From UBA1858 sp045106935 (GTDB lineage: Bacteria; Pseudomonadota; Gammaproteobacteria; UBA4575): a DNA stretch of 61,363 nt. The stretch lies in the NCBI GenBank assembly GCA_045106935.1, contig JBGCFN010000052.1, forward strand, positions 1-61,363. Direction: 5' to 3'. The position numbers were made by a program, and so were the translations under genes. The notes under the pieces were generated by a model. It ran no database searches. It was not told the DNA's origin and saw nothing but the letters and a program-made list of their open reading frames with translations. Below, piece by piece: positions 1 to 9,100 of this stretch; the stretch's first letter is position 1; the number at the start of each line of letters is the position of its first letter.

Positions 1-270
1 ATAACAAGCAGAATCACCGTGCGGGTGAAATTTACCAATCACATCACCTACTGTGCGTGCTGATTTTTTTGGTTTGGAGCTTGCTGAAAGTCCTAACTCC
101 GACATGGCATAAACAATGCGCCTCTGTACAGGCTTCAAACCATCGCCTATCTGTGGCAATGCACGGTCGAGAATCACATACATTGAATAATCGAGATAGG
201 CCTTCTCGGAAAAAGTATGTAAAGGAACGCGCTCTACATCACCATAATCAAATTCCAAATTATCACTCAT
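1..270 (-). CDS. parC: DNA topoisomerase IV subunit A, N-terminal part (cut by window edge)
   Basis: The reverse strand gives 90 residues from an ATG, running off the left edge. They match the start of the ParC/GyrA family, the DNA-cleaving subunit that decatenates daughter chromosomes together with ParE. Visible landmarks are YSMYVILDRALP, GDGLKPVQRR and the quinolone-resistance region ARTVGDVIGKFHPHGDSACY. Ser87 sits where E. coli ParC has Ser80, so this position is wild type for quinolone sensitivity; the acidic residue four places later lies outside the window. parE ends 14 bp upstream on the same strand, so the two subunits are probably co-transcribed. ParC rather than GyrA is favoured by the KKSARTVGDV context and the adjacent parE. 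Confidence 0.93.
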   Translation of the reverse strand, partial: MSDNLEFDYGDVERVPLHTFSEKAYLDYSMYVILDRALPQIGDGLKPVQRRIVYAMSELGLSASSKPKKSARTVGDVIGKFHPHGDSACY

Positions 271-284
271 AGCATTTCCAATAT

Positions 285-2171
285 TTATACGTCAGCTAAA
301 TTGCCTTTATCTTCTAGCCAAGCTTTTCTATCTTGAATAGATTTTTTACCCAGCAACATGTCCATAATTTTATATGTGTCATCTCCTGACTCTATCGTGA
401 GCTGCACCAAACGACGACTGTCAGGGGAAATTGTTGATTCTCGTAACTGACTGGGATTCATCTCACCTAGCCCTTTAAATCGAATAATATTCACTTTACC
501 TTTTTTCTTTTCAGCCGCAATTCTGTCTTCTATCCCTTGTCGCTCAGCATCATCCAGCGCATAGAAGACTTCTTTACCAACATCGATTCTGAATAAAGGC
601 GGCATAGCAATATACACATGCCCAGCCTCTATAAGAGCGGGGAAATGACGTAGGAATAATGCGCATAGTAAAGTCGCAATATGCAAACCATCAGAGTCTG
701 CATCAGCTAACACACAGATCTTTCCGTAACGTAATTTACTCAAATCCGAATCGCCAGGATCCACACCAATCGCTATCGCAATATCGTGAACCTCTTGTGA
801 CGCTAACACTTGATCAGAAGCCACTTCCCAACTGTTTAGAATTTTGCCACGTAACGGCATAATGGCTTGGAATTCTCGGTCACGTGCTTGCTTAGCTGAG
901 CCGCCAGCAGAATCGCCCTCAACCAAAAACAATTCTGTACGCGTCACATCTTGAGAAGAACAATCGGCAAGCTTTCCAGGCAATGCCGGGCCTGCTGTTA
1001 CTCGCTTGCGGACGACTTTTTTAATTGCCCGCAATCTCTTCTCAGCATTGCGAATAACTAATTGAGCAAGCGCTTCACCTGTTTCTACATTTTGATGCAG
1101 CCACACGCCGACAGAATCTTTCACGACACCCGAAACAAAAGCGGCACTTTCTCGCGAACCTAAACGTTCTTTTGTTTGCCCAGCAAATTGTGGATCTAAC
1201 ATTTTCACTGACAACACATAGGCAAGTTGCTGCCAAACATCATCCGGTGCGATTTTTACGCCTCTAGGTGTTAATTTGCGTGTCTCACAAAATTCTCTTA
1301 AAGCATCCGTTAAACCAGTACGCAGGCCATTCACGTGAGTTCCACCCTGAGCAGTAGGGATTAAATTGACATAACTTTCAGCTATCCACTCGCTGCCTTC
1401 CTCTATCCAGGTCAACGCCCATTCCGCCGATTCATTTTCAGAAGAGAAATTTCCGTACACAGGTTTCATTGGAAGCAGCGTCATTCCTGTTAATTCAGCT
1501 AACAAATAATCGCTAATTCCATCTTCGTAAAACCATTCTGTTTCTTCTTTTTTAGCAATATCCTTAAAGCAAATACGCAAGCCCGGACAAAGCACCGCCT
1601 TAGCACGCAACAAATGAACTAATTTAGGGACTGAGTAATTGACGCTGTCAAAATATTTTTTATCTGGCCAGAAACGTATTGTCGTCCCCGTTGTTCGTTT
1701 GCCGACAGTGCCTATCTGTTTCAGATTAGACGCCTTATCACCATTGGCAAACGACATATTATATTCCTTGCCATCACGTCGCACAGTCACTTCTACGCGC
1801 TCAGACAAGGCATTTACCACAGAGATGCCCACACCATGCAAGCCACCAGAAAACTGGTAATTCTTGTTAGAAAATTTACCTCCAGCATGCAGTGTGCTCA
1901 TAATGACTTCGACACCAGGCTTTTTCAGCTTAGGGTGCTTATCCACCGGCATTCCTCGGCCATTATCTATGACCTCCAGAGAACCATCCTTAAATAGGCT
2001 GACTTCTATACTAGTGGCATAACCCGCGATGGCCTCATCCACACTATTATCTATAATTTCTTGTGCTAAATGGTTTGGACGGGCAGTATCTGTGTACATC
2101 CCGGGGCGTTTGCGTACAGGGTCTAGACCGCTCAATACTTCAATTGCGGCGGCATCATACTGTTTAGACAT
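285..2171 (-). CDS. parE: DNA topoisomerase IV subunit B
   Basis: ATPase subunit of topoisomerase IV, which unlinks replicated chromosomes. At 628 residues it is the usual ParE length (E. coli 630) and much shorter than gammaproteobacterial GyrB. In order it shows the GHKL ATP-binding motifs DNSVDEAIAG and NGRGMPVD, the LHAGGKF and GLHGVGISVVNALS loop, a transducer domain, the TOPRIM motif EGDSAGGSAKQARD, the metal-binding DADSDGLHI, and the late RFKGLGEMNPSQL. It is followed directly by parC. Its start faces the addA-like gene across a 98-bp divergent intergenic stretch, in which I could not define a clear sigma-70 promoter. Confidence 0.97.
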   Translation of the reverse strand: MSKQYDAAAIEVLSGLDPVRKRPGMYTDTARPNHLAQEIIDNSVDEAIAGYATSIEVSLFKDGSLEVIDNGRGMPVDKHPKLKKPGVEVIMSTLHAGGKFSNKNYQFSGGLHGVGISVVNALSERVEVTVRRDGKEYNMSFANGDKASNLKQIGTVGKRTTGTTIRFWPDKKYFDSVNYSVPKLVHLLRAKAVLCPGLRICFKDIAKKEETEWFYEDGISDYLLAELTGMTLLPMKPVYGNFSSENESAEWALTWIEEGSEWIAESYVNLIPTAQGGTHVNGLRTGLTDALREFCETRKLTPRGVKIAPDDVWQQLAYVLSVKMLDPQFAGQTKERLGSRESAAFVSGVVKDSVGVWLHQNVETGEALAQLVIRNAEKRLRAIKKVVRKRVTAGPALPGKLADCSSQDVTRTELFLVEGDSAGGSAKQARDREFQAIMPLRGKILNSWEVASDQVLASQEVHDIAIAIGVDPGDSDLSKLRYGKICVLADADSDGLHIATLLCALFLRHFPALIEAGHVYIAMPPLFRIDVGKEVFYALDDAERQGIEDRIAAEKKKGKVNIIRFKGLGEMNPSQLRESTISPDSRRLVQLTIESGDDTYKIMDMLLGKKSIQDRKAWLEDKGNLADV

Positions 2172-2269
2172 AAATTAAAATCAAAAGGAAATATTCGTTA
2201 GGGCAATAGCGCTTAAAGAAAATGCATTCTATATGAAACTGGCACGCAGCAAAAATTTCTTATTAAACG

Positions 2270-5200
2270 ATGGCTAGCTTAGATACTTCTACGCATCCTG
2301 AGCAAAACGCCAATGTATTTGCCTCGGCTGGCTCAGGCAAAACATGGTTATTAATTACTCGAATTTGCCGCCTACTCCTTGCAGGCGCTGAGCCCCATCA
2401 TATTCTTGCAATCACTTTTACTCGCAAGAGTGCCGCTGAAATGCGTGCTCGATTATTTGACAAGCTTGAAGCATGGTCAGTTATGGACGATGCAGCACTT
2501 AAAATAGAATTAAGCGCAATAAAAGAAACCACCGATAGCTCCACCCTTGAAAAAGCTAGGGCTTTATATGAAAAACTTTTATTTTCAAACCAAACTATTC
2601 GCATTAGTACATTCCATGCATTTTGCGAAGAAATAATCCGCGCATTTCCATTAGAAAGTGAGTTGCCCACCACATTTGAGCTCACTGAACATTCACACAT
2701 TTATACCAACCAAGCTTGGCAACGCTTATTAACGGCTAGCGAGCAATCAGGTAAAGCAAAATTACGCGAGGCCCTACATAGTTTGTTTGATTTCTGTTTT
2801 GGCCTAAATGGAACCAAAACAGCATTGCTGAGTTTTTTAAATGCACGCAGTGACTGGCGAGCATTCACAAAACATGCGACCGATGCAGCTACTTTTGCAC
2901 ACGAAGAACTAATAAAAAAAGTGGGTGATGCACAAAAGGAAGATATTCAATCTTGGCTTGAAAATAAGGAATTCTTAAGCACATTGAAAAATTACTATGA
3001 CATTCTTCGCCTCAGTCCTACTAAAACCTATCAAGACAGAGCTAACAGAATTGAACCCTTATTGGCGTTAGAGCATTATTCCAAGACTGAGTTTTCAATT
3101 TTGCAATCCATATTCCTAACAAACGACAACAAACCGCGCAAACTGACTATTAGCAAAGCATGGGAAAAAGCACTTACCTCAGAACAAAGTGCATCTATTA
3201 CACAAATACATGAAAATTTTACAGCAGAAATTTTACATTTACTTGACAGCCAAATTCATGCGCAACTACTGAACGCCAATCAGGCATGGTTTTCTGCGGG
3301 AAGAGAACTATTACAACAATACCAACATGTAAAATTTGAACATGGCGTAATCGATTTCAATGATCTGGAGTGGGAAACCTACCGATTACTGCAACAGGAA
3401 GATCATGCACTATGGGTGCAGTTCAAACTTGGCCAACGAATTCGTCATTTTCTTGTTGATGAATTCCAGGACACTAATCCAATTCAATGGCATTTACTCA
3501 AACCGTTGATAGAATCTTCACAAGATCAACACCAATCCCAATCAAGCAGTTTGTTTTTAGTCGGCGACATCAAACAATCAATTTATCGATTTCGTGGCGC
3601 GAATCCAGAGATACAAACATTAGCTTCAAAATGGTCTCAAAAACACTTAAACAGCAATTTATTAAGCAATGATCATTCTTGGCGCTCTTCACCAGCAATT
3701 ATTAATTACGTGAACTTGATTTTTTCGCACCCTTCTATTTCTGAGCAGTTTTGTGCATTCCAACCTCATACATATCAGCACCAAGATCATTGGGGATTCG
3801 TCAAAATTCACCCATTAATTGAAATCGAAGACAAACAAGATCAACATGACTTTCGTGACCCATTACTATCATCACGTGAAAACAGTGAAGAAACCGCCCA
3901 TTACCAAGAAGGAGTATTACTAGCGAAAGAAATTACATCGCTCATCGAAAATAAAACTCCGATATATGATGACGAACAAATTCGCCCTGCAAAATTTAGC
4001 GATATTCTAATTTTAACTCGAACCCGTTCTCACTTAGACGAGCTTAAGGCAGGATTAATTAGCGCTTCTATTCCCATCCACGCCAATGATGCAACACGTT
4101 TATTAGACTATCTTGAAATCAAAGACCTACTAGCCCTCCTAAACACCTTAGTTGACCCATATAATGATTTGCCATTCATTCATCTTCTATCTAGCCCTAT
4201 TTTCAATATTGACGAACCTAAACTTATTGACTTGCAGAAAATCTCTGCTGACACTTGGAAACAAAAATTAGACATTCTCTGTTCTGAATCTGAGCCAGAT
4301 CACCCTCTGCATCAGGTTAAAAATACACTACACGAGTGGAAACAGTTTGCTGATCGAATTCCAGTTCACGATTTATTAAATTATATTTTTTCAAGCTGGA
4401 ATATTCTTGATCGATACCGAGCAACATTATCAGGCTCAGACGCTGAACATGTGTGCGGGCGCCTTAATCAATTTTTACAGCAAAGTTTAGACATCGAAAG
4501 TGGTCGATATTCAAGTATCACAAGATTTTTGAGAAAAATAAAAGAAGCTAACCCTGAGGCATTATTTATAAGCGATAGTGACAAATCAAATTTCGTAGAA
4601 ATCATGACAGTTCATGGCGCAAAAGGTTTAGAAGCGCCTATCGTTTTCATTGCTGACAGTGGTCCAAGCACGGAGCCACTCGAGCAATTCAGTGTTGTCA
4701 CACATTGGCCTGCAGCGGCAGATTCACCTAATGCTTTCATGCTTGGCTGCAAGAAAAGCGCCATGAGTCAAGCAGCACAAAAACTTAAAGATGAGATCAA
4801 CCAGTCCAGCCACGAAGGCTTAAATTTGCTGTACGTTGCTATTACACGCGCTAAACAGATTCTCATAATGACCGGTGTCAATTCCAAAAGAAGTTCTAAT
4901 AAAGGATGGATTCATCAATGCATGAGCGCATTAAATATCGAAGAAGAAACTGAAAAGCAAATATGGATCGAAGAACATGCTTCAAAACCCACCTTAGACA
5001 AAATTGTCTCTCCAGAAACAGCTTCAATCGAAACTGGTAATGATTATTCTTATCTTTTCAAACCAATCAACGATTCAATAACCAATTCAATTGAATCCGA
5101 GCCAACTACTAATGAAGTAATAGAAGGGACCCTGATACACAAATTACTCGAGATCATGACTCAAGCGCCAGAGATTAATGATCAAGCCCTATTAAATAGA

Positions 5201-5611
5201 GTCAATCTAGAAACGAATAACCACACCACACTAGAACAACTCAAGCCCCTCAAAGCTGAAGCTAACAACTGTTTAAAAAGTGAAGCACTTAAGGAAATAT
5301 TCAACTCCAACGAAAAAACACAGACATACCATGAAGTGACCGTGGCGAACACATCAGGCAAACATCAAATTAATATTATCGACCTAATGCTCGTCAGTGA
5401 AAATGAGGTTAGGATTATAGACTTTAAAACTCAAGCTAATATTTCAGAAACAGAGGCTCAAAACGAGGCAACGAAATTTACCGCGCAACTAAAACGCTAT
5501 GCTGATGCTGTACAACCACTTTATCCATCACATTCCATTCGATGTTCTGTGGTATTCACCAAGATCACATTATTGGTTGATGTGCCAATCAACGACACAT
5601 CAACCAACTAA
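2270..5611 (+). CDS. AddA/RecB-like UvrD-family helicase-nuclease
   Basis: A 1113-residue superfamily 1 helicase with a C-terminal PD-(D/E)XK nuclease, the architecture of AddA and RecB, which process double-strand ends for recombination. Helicase motifs appear in order: Walker A ASAGSGKT (about residues 16-23), TFTRKSAAEMRARL, TFHAFCEEI, motif II DEFQDTNP, VGDIKQSIYRFRGA, HSWRSSPAI, VHGAKGLEAP and YVAITRAKQ. The nuclease signature is IIDLML, then IIDFKTQ, with D1038, D1051 and K1053; the 13-residue spacing between the two Asp equals that of RecB D1067/D1080. An in-frame stop lies two codons upstream, so the ATG is the most upstream possible start, though it has no clear ribosome site. No AddB-like partner is adjacent; the neighbours are parE (divergent) and dsbC (convergent, 6 bp away). 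The call to family level is firm, the pathway is inferred. Confidence 0.88.
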   Translation: MASLDTSTHPEQNANVFASAGSGKTWLLITRICRLLLAGAEPHHILAITFTRKSAAEMRARLFDKLEAWSVMDDAALKIELSAIKETTDSSTLEKARALYEKLLFSNQTIRISTFHAFCEEIIRAFPLESELPTTFELTEHSHIYTNQAWQRLLTASEQSGKAKLREALHSLFDFCFGLNGTKTALLSFLNARSDWRAFTKHATDAATFAHEELIKKVGDAQKEDIQSWLENKEFLSTLKNYYDILRLSPTKTYQDRANRIEPLLALEHYSKTEFSILQSIFLTNDNKPRKLTISKAWEKALTSEQSASITQIHENFTAEILHLLDSQIHAQLLNANQAWFSAGRELLQQYQHVKFEHGVIDFNDLEWETYRLLQQEDHALWVQFKLGQRIRHFLVDEFQDTNPIQWHLLKPLIESSQDQHQSQSSSLFLVGDIKQSIYRFRGANPEIQTLASKWSQKHLNSNLLSNDHSWRSSPAIINYVNLIFSHPSISEQFCAFQPHTYQHQDHWGFVKIHPLIEIEDKQDQHDFRDPLLSSRENSEETAHYQEGVLLAKEITSLIENKTPIYDDEQIRPAKFSDILILTRTRSHLDELKAGLISASIPIHANDATRLLDYLEIKDLLALLNTLVDPYNDLPFIHLLSSPIFNIDEPKLIDLQKISADTWKQKLDILCSESEPDHPLHQVKNTLHEWKQFADRIPVHDLLNYIFSSWNILDRYRATLSGSDAEHVCGRLNQFLQQSLDIESGRYSSITRFLRKIKEANPEALFISDSDKSNFVEIMTVHGAKGLEAPIVFIADSGPSTEPLEQFSVVTHWPAAADSPNAFMLGCKKSAMSQAAQKLKDEINQSSHEGLNLLYVAITRAKQILIMTGVNSKRSSNKGWIHQCMSALNIEEETEKQIWIEEHASKPTLDKIVSPETASIETGNDYSYLFKPINDSITNSIESEPTTNEVIEGTLIHKLLEIMTQAPEINDQALLNRVNLETNNHTTLEQLKPLKAEANNCLKSEALKEIFNSNEKTQTYHEVTVANTSGKHQINIIDLMLVSENEVRIIDFKTQANISETEAQNEATKFTAQLKRYADAVQPLYPSHSIRCSVVFTKITLLVDVPINDTSTN

Positions 5612-5617
5612 TATTTT

Positions 5618-6346
5618 TTAACGTTTAGCTAGCTCATCTAAACGTTGGACTAATTGTTTAGCAGGCACATAACCTGGCATCAATTCACCCTTCTCTGTCA
5701 AAATTGCTGGGGTACCTGTGACACCAATTTTCTGACCAATCTCAAAGTGATCAACAATAGGATTTTCACAATTCTCAGCAGGCAACTCTTCTCCATTCTT
5801 GGCTTTAGTTAAGGCAGCCTTTCTATCATCACTACACCAAACTGAAACTGCTTTCGAATAGCTTGGCGAAGTTATCCCATTTCGCGGAAATAACATGTAA
5901 TTAATTTTAATCCCATAGCTAGCATATTGATCCATTTCATTATGTAGTTTTCGACAGTAACCACAATCAATATCTGTAAACACTGTAATCGTATGCTTAG
6001 GCTTTTCCGAACCAAATGAAATAGTTTCTTGCGCATTTATCTTAGTCATGAATTTTTGACGTGCGCGACTAGAAGCAGCTTCTGTAATGTCTCGCTTACC
6101 ATCATCAAGGTCCATCACAACCCCTTGGATAACATACCTGCCATCATCAGTTACATAGATCACTTGCGTGCCATAAACAGCTTCGTAAAGCCCTTCAACT
6201 GGGGATTTAGAGATGCTATCAGGCGTATGCGTCGGAAAAGATTCGACCAATTTTGCTTTAATTGCTTCAATATCTTTCGCAGAATCTGCATATGAGGAGA
6301 ATGAAAATAAAGCGGATATAATAAGTGCAGACAACCATCTGTACAT
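5618..6346 (-). CDS. dsbC: Thiol:disulfide interchange protein DsbC
   Basis: Periplasmic disulfide isomerase that reshuffles wrong disulfides in exported proteins and is kept reduced by DsbD. The 242-residue precursor begins with a signal peptide (hydrophobic LSALIISALFSFSSYA, likely cut after Ala20). An N-terminal dimerization domain follows, then a thioredoxin-fold domain with the CGYC active site at Cys128-Cys131 and the cis-Pro loop GVTGTPA (Pro213). A second Cys pair (Cys171, Cys193) matches the structural disulfide of DsbC, which argues against DsbG. It lies downstream of xerD on the same strand, as in E. coli. Its last codons contain a 9-bp inverted repeat shared with the convergent addA-like gene. 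Confidence 0.95.
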   Translation of the reverse strand: MYRWLSALIISALFSFSSYADSAKDIEAIKAKLVESFPTHTPDSISKSPVEGLYEAVYGTQVIYVTDDGRYVIQGVVMDLDDGKRDITEAASSRARQKFMTKINAQETISFGSEKPKHTITVFTDIDCGYCRKLHNEMDQYASYGIKINYMLFPRNGITSPSYSKAVSVWCSDDRKAALTKAKNGEELPAENCENPIVDHFEIGQKIGVTGTPAILTEKGELMPGYVPAKQLVQRLDELAKR

Positions 6347-6438
6347 GATGTTTCCTTGTATTATTTATGTAATTATAAAAGTGAATTTTACTGAATTAGA
6401 TCATTAGACCGGGAAAGTAGTTGAATTATCCCAAAATA

Positions 6439-7362
6439 TCATCCTCGTGGATGGTGTTCCCGATGTAACTCCTGTAATCGCGCCTGAGCGATATGTGTAT
6501 AGACCTGCGTAGTGGATAAGTCACTATGGCCCAACAACATCTGTACGACTCTCAAATCAGCACCATGATTTAATAAATGAGTGGCAAATGCGTGCCTAAG
6601 CGTATGTGGACTCAAGGGCTTCTCTATTCCGACCACACGCGCATGCCTTTTAATGACATGCCAGAATGCTTGCCGCGTCATCCCTAGCCCACGATTTGAT
6701 ACAAACAACACACTGCAATCATGACCTTCTTTTAATAGGCCTGGTCTTGCCTCAGAAAAGTATTTATTCAGCCATTCACCTGCTTGTTCACCAAAAGGCA
6801 CCAAACGCTCTTTATTGCCCTTGCCTATCACTCTTAAAACACCTGTACGCATGTTAACTTGGTGTAACTGCAGATTGATCAATTCAGAGACTCGCAACCC
6901 ACATGCATAAAGCACTTCCAACATGGTACGGTCACGAATTCCTTGAGGTTTAGCAATATCAGGCGCTGCCAATAGCATTTCAACATCATCTTCTGACAAT
7001 ACTTCTGGCAAATAACGCCCTAATTTAGGGAACTCAATTTTCTCTGTTGGGTCTGCGGCAACATTACCCTGTCTTAGTTGATAACGATAAAAACGACGAA
7101 TACTTGAAAGCAAACGCGCACCTGATCTAGGCTGCATACCCTCAGTCACTCGGTGTGCTAAGTAATCTAGCAAATGTTGGTGTTCAACATCTGAAATTGA
7201 TACTTGCAAATTCGATAACCAGCGCAATAAATTAAAGAGGTCGTTCCTATAAGCGCTTAATGTGTTTTCACTGAGACCATGCTCCATCCAAATATTATCT
7301 AAAAATATTTCGATAATATTGCTATCTTGATCCATTAACTGATTCGCTGCATTTGTCGCCAT
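6439..7362 (-). CDS. xerD: Site-specific tyrosine recombinase XerD
   Basis: Catalytic partner of XerC that resolves chromosome dimers at the dif site near FtsK during division. All six tyrosine-recombinase residues are visible: Arg157, Lys181, His253, Arg256, His279 and the nucleophile Tyr288, each exactly nine positions after its E. coli XerD counterpart. That offset suggests translation may begin at Met10 (MDQDSNIIEIF), which aligns with the E. coli start; neither candidate has a convincing ribosome site, so the longer form is listed. Gene order xerD-dsbC supports XerD rather than XerC. No dif-like site was recognised in the window. Confidence 0.95.
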   Translation of the reverse strand: MATNAANQLMDQDSNIIEIFLDNIWMEHGLSENTLSAYRNDLFNLLRWLSNLQVSISDVEHQHLLDYLAHRVTEGMQPRSGARLLSSIRRFYRYQLRQGNVAADPTEKIEFPKLGRYLPEVLSEDDVEMLLAAPDIAKPQGIRDRTMLEVLYACGLRVSELINLQLHQVNMRTGVLRVIGKGNKERLVPFGEQAGEWLNKYFSEARPGLLKEGHDCSVLFVSNRGLGMTRQAFWHVIKRHARVVGIEKPLSPHTLRHAFATHLLNHGADLRVVQMLLGHSDLSTTQVYTHIAQARLQELHREHHPRG

Positions 7363-7622
7363 AAAAGTAATTTAGTCAATTGATAGAAGAAGAGCAATCG
7401 CTTGCGCTTTGAATGCTAAAAGGAATAGATAACAGACAACATATTTGGCTTGTTTTAAAAAAATTAAAAACGACGTAACGAATCATATACACTTTTAATT
7501 GATAAACCTGTTATATAGTGTAAATGCTTTTTAAACAATTATCACCTTTTTGTTTATTTTTCACTACGGCACATCAAGTTGCATAAGACAAACAAACATT
7601 AAAGTTAACCACTTAACCTAAA

Positions 7623-8051
7623 ATGAAAGACAAGAATTCTAACCAGACCGTGAGTTTGATACGTAGATTGGTAATCATGTTTTACGATTCAATTTTACTG
7701 ATTACATTATTATTTTTCGCATCATTACCGATAGCTATTCCACTAGAAATAACAACGCAACATCCATACTATCCTCTATATATTTTTTACATTCATTTAG
7801 TTGCGTTCATATTCTTTGGCTGGTGTTGGACTCGTGGTGGGCAAACGCTAGGATCAAAAACGTGGAAGATAAAACTAGTTGCAGAAGACGGTAACAACAT
7901 CACCTGGAAACAAGCATTTTTACGCTACATCGGCTCACTGTTGTGCTGGCTTAGCCTAGGCGTAGGATTTCTATGGTGCTACACCAATAAAGATCGGCTT
8001 GCCTGGAATGATATTATATCTAGAACACGATTAAGAAGAATTATCGAGTAA
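7623..8051 (+). CDS. RDD family integral membrane protein
   Basis: A 142-residue protein with the RDD-family pattern: an early Arg-Arg followed by Asp in the first membrane helix (RRLVIMFYDSILL), a second helix around residues 50-68, the WTRGGQTLGSKTWKIKLV linker, and a third helix near residues 98-116, ending with AWNDIISRTR. The substrate of this small family is mostly unknown; some members have been proposed as ion exchangers. Its 3' end overlaps the convergent lptG gene by 11 bp. The 260 bp upstream, between it and xerD, is very AT-rich and carries no gene I can support. Confidence 0.8.
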   Translation: MKDKNSNQTVSLIRRLVIMFYDSILLITLLFFASLPIAIPLEITTQHPYYPLYIFYIHLVAFIFFGWCWTRGGQTLGSKTWKIKLVAEDGNNITWKQAFLRYIGSLLCWLSLGVGFLWCYTNKDRLAWNDIISRTRLRRIIE

Positions 8052-9099
8052 ATTTAAAGGCAAATATTGAACACGCCAATATTATTATCACCGGCAAAAA
8101 TGCCACTAGCATTGGTGAAAATTGGTAAACGACCGCACCATTGGCAATCGCTTCAACAACAATATAAACCAACAATGCAATGACAATACCAATCAATAAT
8201 CGCTGACCTGCTCCACCTAACTGGCGAGGTCTAAACACTAATGGCAACGCCAATAAAAGCATGGCTAGCCCTACAAATGGCACCGCCATTCTCTTAAATA
8301 ACGCCACTTGATACTCGCGCGTATCCAAGTGATTTTCTTCTAGGTAATAAATGAATTCATACAGTCGTTGCACAGACATCTTGAATGGATCAGAAGTAAC
8401 AGACTGAAAAAAGCGACTTAGAAACAATTTTGGTGCAGCGCGAACTTCAGCTGTTTCTGCAACAATTTTATCTTCACCAAATACTGAACTTCGGTACCCA
8501 TTTAATCGCCACACTCCCTGCTGACGGACAGCTGAATCTGCCTCGATGATCGCCTCCACTTCTCCCTTTTGATTGAAGCGATAGATTTCCAAATCATTTA
8601 ACAAGTCTTGCGAGACTGCTCTACCCACCCTTATAAATCTGTCTTGATCACGCACCCAATAGCTTTCATCAGAGGCTAACAAGATATTCTCTTGTTCATT
8701 CTGTTTCATCGCCAAAGTGATTTTCTCGCTGATGGGGACATATATTTCAATAGTCACAGTTAAAACACTTGTGATGATCAAGCCCGACACACATGAAATG
8801 ATTCCCACTCTTAATCGACTATATCCACTGGCCCCCACAGCAATTAATTCTGAACTGGCAGCGAATTGACCTAAACTGAACAATGTTCCTATCAACATAC
8901 TACTAGGTAGAAACTCATATAACTTATGAGGAATATCCAACAACGTCAGCACTAATACATCAGAGAATTTGTCATCATTGCTCATTCTTCCAACTTGATA
9001 AAACAAATCGCCTAACCAGTCGATCGCACAAATAATTAGCAAAGCGACTAACACCCCAACAAGTACCGAACGCGCTAAATACAGATCTAAGATTTTCAT
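8041..9099 (-). CDS. lptG: LPS export permease LptG
   Basis: One of the two inner-membrane subunits of the LptB2FG ABC machine that extracts lipopolysaccharide and pushes it along the LptC-LptA bridge to LptDE. The 352 residues show the LptF/LptG (YjgP/YjgQ) layout: two N-terminal membrane segments, a segment pair around 55-125, a periplasmic beta-jellyroll domain (about 130-260), and C-terminal helices including LALPLVFRPRQ, which is typical of LptG. It follows lptF with a 1-bp gap, and the pair diverges from pepA as in E. coli. The lptB, lptA and lptC genes are not in the window. Confidence 0.92.
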   Translation of the reverse strand: MKILDLYLARSVLVGVLVALLIICAIDWLGDLFYQVGRMSNDDKFSDVLVLTLLDIPHKLYEFLPSSMLIGTLFSLGQFAASSELIAVGASGYSRLRVGIISCVSGLIITSVLTVTIEIYVPISEKITLAMKQNEQENILLASDESYWVRDQDRFIRVGRAVSQDLLNDLEIYRFNQKGEVEAIIEADSAVRQQGVWRLNGYRSSVFGEDKIVAETAEVRAAPKLFLSRFFQSVTSDPFKMSVQRLYEFIYYLEENHLDTREYQVALFKRMAVPFVGLAMLLLALPLVFRPRQLGGAGQRLLIGIVIALLVYIVVEAIANGAVVYQFSPMLVAFLPVIIILACSIFAFKFTR

Positions 9100-9100
9100 G

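Noticed and set aside
5620..5646. 9-bp inverted repeat (AACGTTTAG / CTAAACGTT) at the end of dsbC, near the addA-like stop
   Set aside because: Looked like a bidirectional terminator, but the T run lies on the 5' side for the plus strand and as A residues after the stem for the minus strand, so it does not fit Rho-independent termination in either direction.
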